The notes under the pieces are model-generated. The model saw only the letters and a list, made by a program, of their open reading frames with translations. It ran no database searches and was not told the DNA's origin. The translations under genes were made by a program, and so were the position numbers. A stretch of 39,351 nucleotides of DNA from Tannerellaceae bacterium (GTDB lineage: Bacteria; Bacteroidota; Bacteroidia; Bacteroidales; Tannerellaceae): contig JAISDJ010000311.1 in assembly GCA_031264865.1 (NCBI GenBank), positions 1 to 39,351 of the forward strand, in the 5' to 3' direction. Positions 36,509 through 39,351 of this stretch are shown piece after piece (positions within the stretch are counted from its first letter, which is position 1; every line of letters begins with the position of its first letter).

Positions 36509-38428
36509 ATGGGAAAAATAATTGGAATCGACTTAGGAACAACCAACTCATGCGTTGCCGTTTTAGAAGGTAATGAACCGGTTGTTATCACGAATAGCGA
36601 AGGAAAAAGAACAACTCCTTCTGTTGTCGCTTTTGTAGAAGGTGGAGAACGTAAGGTTGGCGACCCAGCTAAGCGCCAAGCTATCACGAATCCTGAAAAG
36701 ACGATATTTTCTATCAAACGTTTCATGGGTGAAACATACGACCAGGTACAAAAAGAAATTAACCGAGTACCTTATAAAGTAGTACGTGGAGATAATAACA
36801 CACCTCGTGTAGATATTGACGGACGTCTTTATACTCCTCAGGAAATTTCGGCCATGATTCTTCAGAAAATGAAAAAAACAGCCGAAGATTATTTAGGCCA
36901 GGAAGTAACAGAAGCCGTTATTACTGTTCCTGCATATTTTAGCGATGCTCAACGTCAAGCAACAAAAGAAGCAGGCGAAATTGCAGGACTTACGGTACGC
37001 CGTATTGTAAACGAACCAACAGCCGCTTCCTTAGCTTATGGTTTGGACAAAACAAATAAAGATATGAAAATAGCGGTCTTCGACTTAGGAGGTGGTACAT
37101 TCGATATTTCTATTCTTGAGTTAGGTGACGGCGTGTTTGAAGTGAAATCTACAAATGGAGATACTCACCTCGGTGGTGATGACTTCGACCATGTTATTAT
37201 TGATTGGCTGGCTGAAGAATTCGAAAGGGAAGAAGGTATTGACTTACGTAAAGACCCTATGGCTTTACAACGTTTGAAAGAAGCTGCCGAAAAAGCTAAA
37301 ATTGAATTATCAAGTACAGCAAGTACAGAAATCAATTTACCCTATATTATGCCGGTAAATGGTATTCCAAAACACTTGGTAAAAACATTGACACGTGCGA
37401 AATTTGAACAATTAGCCGATACTTTAATCCAAGCTTGTATTGAACCATGTCGTCAAGCTTTAAAAGACGCCAATATGAGCACTTCCGATATTAACGAAGT
37501 GATCTTGGTCGGTGGTTCTACCCGTATCCCCGCCATACAGGAAGTAGTAGAAAAATTCTTCGGTAAAACTCCTTCCAAAGGGGTTAATCCTGACGAAGTA
37601 GTTGCCATCGGTGCTGCTATTCAAGGTGGTGTATTGACTGGTGAAGTAAAGGATGTATTATTATTAGATGTTACTCCACTTTCATTAGGAATCGAAACAA
37701 TGGGTGGTGTAATGACAAAATTAATCGATGCCAACACAACGATACCTACAAAGAAATCAGAAACATTTACAACTGCCGCTGATAATCAGCCATCGGTAGA
37801 AATACACATATTACAGGGTGAACGTTCTTTGGCAAAAGATAATAAATCTATCGGACGTTTCCACTTAGACGGTATTCCACCTGCAATGCGTGGTACTCCT
37901 CAGATTGAAGTTACATTCGACATTGATGCAAACGGTATATTAAATGTATCCGCCAAAGATAAAGGAACAGGAAAAGTACAAAGTATCCGTATCGAAGCTT
38001 CCAGCGGTTTGAGCGATGATGAAGTAAAACGTATGAGAGATGAAGCTGCCGCCAATGCCGAAGCAGATAAGAAAGAAAAAGAGCGCATTGACAAAATGAA
38101 CCAAGCCGACAGTATGATCTTCCAAACGGAAAAACAACTGAAAGATTTGGGAGATAAACTTCCAGCAGATAAAAAAGCTTCGATAGAAACGGCACTCAAC
38201 AAACTAAAAGAAGCCCATAAAGCAGGTGATATAGCTGGCATCGATGCCGCAACAGCTGAATTAAATAACGTATTCCAAGCCGCAAGCCAAGATATATATA
38301 ACGCACAAAATGCTCAAGGAGGCGGACAACCAGGCCCCGATTTCGGACAACAACAAGCAAACGGAGATGCCGGAAATAATAAACAAGACGGCGGTGTGAC
38401 AGATGTTGATTTCGAGGAAGTGAAGTAA
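36509..38428 (+). CDS. dnaK: Molecular chaperone DnaK (Hsp70)
   Basis: [97 protein letters not shown]-terminal DVDFEEVK. Confidence 0.99.
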   Translation: MGKIIGIDLGTTNSCVAVLEGNEPVVITNSEGKRTTPSVVAFVEGGERKVGDPAKRQAITNPEKTIFSIKRFMGETYDQVQKEINRVPYKVVRGDNNTPRVDIDGRLYTPQEISAMILQKMKKTAEDYLGQEVTEAVITVPAYFSDAQRQATKEAGEIAGLTVRRIVNEPTAASLAYGLDKTNKDMKIAVFDLGGGTFDISILELGDGVFEVKSTNGDTHLGGDDFDHVIIDWLAEEFEREEGIDLRKDPMALQRLKEAAEKAKIELSSTASTEINLPYIMPVNGIPKHLVKTLTRAKFEQLADTLIQACIEPCRQALKDANMSTSDINEVILVGGSTRIPAIQEVVEKFFGKTPSKGVNPDEVVAIGAAIQGGVLTGEVKDVLLLDVTPLSLGIETMGGVMTKLIDANTTIPTKKSETFTTAADNQPSVEIHILQGERSLAKDNKSIGRFHLDGIPPAMRGTPQIEVTFDIDANGILNVSAKDKGTGKVQSIRIEASSGLSDDEVKRMRDEAAANAEADKKEKERIDKMNQADSMIFQTEKQLKDLGDKLPADKKASIETALNKLKEAHKAGDIAGIDAATAELNNVFQAASQDIYNAQNAQGGGQPGPDFGQQQANGDAGNNKQDGGVTDVDFEEVK

Positions 38429-38458
38429 GAAGCGATTAGAGATAATCAATAAATAGTA

Positions 38459-38495
38459 AAAACGGGCTGTAAACTAATTGTTTGTGGCCTGTTTT
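38459..38495 (+). terminator. dnaK hairpin terminator
   Basis: aaaacgggctgtaaac-taatt-gtttgtggcctgtttt: 16-bp stem (4 G:U), followed by gttttt. Confidence 0.8.
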
Positions 38496-38544
38496 GTTTT
38501 TGAGAAAATTGTCGAATACTATTGTTTTTGATTATTTTTTATCA

Positions 38545-38552
38545 TACATTTG
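38545..38552 (+). promoter_or_regulatory. Putative -7 promoter box (TACATTTG) for the HTH/integrase operon
   Basis: TAnnTTTG match; TTG at 38522-38524 lies 20 bp upstream as a possible -33 element. Confidence 0.45.
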
Positions 38553-38640
38553 TACCATAATTGTATCGGAACTTAATTAGCGGCGAAGTGGAACTTGTGA
38601 GCACTTATGAATACTAATGAGTACCTAAATAGCGATAAAG

Positions 38641-39186
38641 ATGGCGATGGATAAAATTCAAAAACAATGTACAGTATGCGGACAGGCTTTTGTCCCTAAG
38701 ACGATAGGCTCTGTTTATTGCTCAAAGAAATGCAGTGATGCGGCATATCGTGAAAAGAAAATCCAGAAGAAAAAGAAGGAGCAACAACAACTGGTTGTAA
38801 ATAAAATATCTGATGACCGCTTATACATTTCTGTTCCTGAAGCAATGGCGCTCTTTTGTATTGCTAAAAGTACACTTTACCGCCTTATTCGCCAAAAACG
38901 GATTCCGGCTATCAATTTAGGAACTCGACTTGTACGAATAGATTGCGCAGCCATAGAAGAAATGTTTCCGATTCGACAAACTCCTATCGTAAAAGAGAAA
39001 CAAACTTCAAAAGTATATAGCCTTGAGCCGGAGGACTGTTACACAATTGGAGAAATTGCTCAAAAGTTTGGCATATCCGACAGTTCGGTTTATAAGCATA
39101 TTCGTAGGTCTTCGATTCCGACACGTCAAATAGGGAAATATGTTTATGCTCCCAAATCAGAAATAGATAACATATATAGCCGATGA
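38641..39186 (+). CDS. Zinc-ribbon plus tandem excisionase/MerR-like helix-turn-helix protein
   Basis: N-terminal CTVCGQAFVPKTIGSVYCSKKCSDAAYREKK (C-x2-C...C-x3-C). Two HTH_17-like domains: ISVPEAMALFCIAKSTLYRLIRQKRIPAINLGTRLVRIDCAAIEEMF and YTIGEIAQKFGISDSSVYKHIRRSSIPTRQIGKYVYAPKSEIDNIY. Confidence 0.85.
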   Translation: MAMDKIQKQCTVCGQAFVPKTIGSVYCSKKCSDAAYREKKIQKKKKEQQQLVVNKISDDRLYISVPEAMALFCIAKSTLYRLIRQKRIPAINLGTRLVRIDCAAIEEMFPIRQTPIVKEKQTSKVYSLEPEDCYTIGEIAQKFGISDSSVYKHIRRSSIPTRQIGKYVYAPKSEIDNIYSR

Positions 39187-39351
39187 AACAATTATCAAAT
39201 ACCAAAGTAACCTTCCGGATTCGCAAAGTGGAAGATCATAAAGAATGGTATGTTTACCTTGAAAGTTACCCTGTCTTTGTCCCGAGTAAGGAAACTTTGC
39301 AACGAATCCGGGAATATATTAATCGTAGCGTTACTACTGTGGAGTGGGATA
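39183..39351 (+). CDS. Probable tyrosine-recombinase/integrase, N-terminal fragment (truncated by window end)
   Basis: ATGA overlap with the preceding HTH gene; MKQLSNTKVTFRIRKVEDHKEWYVYLESYPVFVPSKETLQRIREYINRSVTTVEWD. No catalytic residues are within the window, so the call rests on N-terminal resemblance and context. Confidence 0.5.
   Translation, partial: MKQLSNTKVTFRIRKVEDHKEWYVYLESYPVFVPSKETLQRIREYINRSVTTVEWD

Noticed and set aside
1-39351. tRNA or rRNA genes, or complete insertion sequences/transposases
   Set aside because: None recognised in intergenic regions by eye; a tRNAscan-SE/Infernal run would be needed to exclude small RNAs.

Overview
This 39.35-kb window has the hallmarks of a Bacteroidota/Bacteroidales chromosome: SusC/SusD pairs, a hybrid two-component system, and TAnnTTTG-type -7 promoter boxes. 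Left to right it contains:
(1) ~1-11.9 kb, + strand: a polysaccharide-utilization-like operon. It has SusC (truncated by the window), SusD, and a BIG2+LamG lipoprotein. These are followed by a cluster rich in phosphoester-cleaving enzymes: a GDPD, a PI-PLC/GDPD-like domain fused to alkaline phosphatase, and a metallophosphatase-PA14 lipoprotein. An MGH/GH63-like glycosidase and a ROK kinase complete the operon.
(2) A GAF-type free methionine-R-sulfoxide reductase.
(3) ~12.5-22.8 kb, - strand: a second PUL (SusC, SusD, GH43-like, GH2 beta-galactosidase, DUF2264), divergent from a hybrid two-component regulator (23.3-27.4 kb). The divergent intergenic region carries a four-unit, 22-bp-period dyad array.
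(4) An orphan secreted protein of unassigned family that looks like a TIM-barrel glycosidase.
(5) A housekeeping block: YigZ/IMPACT, a small protein, UvrA, a lipoprotein, an HU-like protein, a 29-aa basic ribosomal-type microprotein absent from the ORF track, RNase E/G, and DnaK.
(6) The start of a probable integrative element: a zinc-ribbon plus tandem excisionase-like HTH protein overlapping the first codons of a putative integrase.
The most interesting candidates are the phosphoester-focused PUL (possible substrates: teichoic acid or another glycerophosphoryl-decorated glycan), the 22-bp operator-like array, and the orphan glycosidase-like protein. All family calls come from reading motifs by eye; no database search was run.
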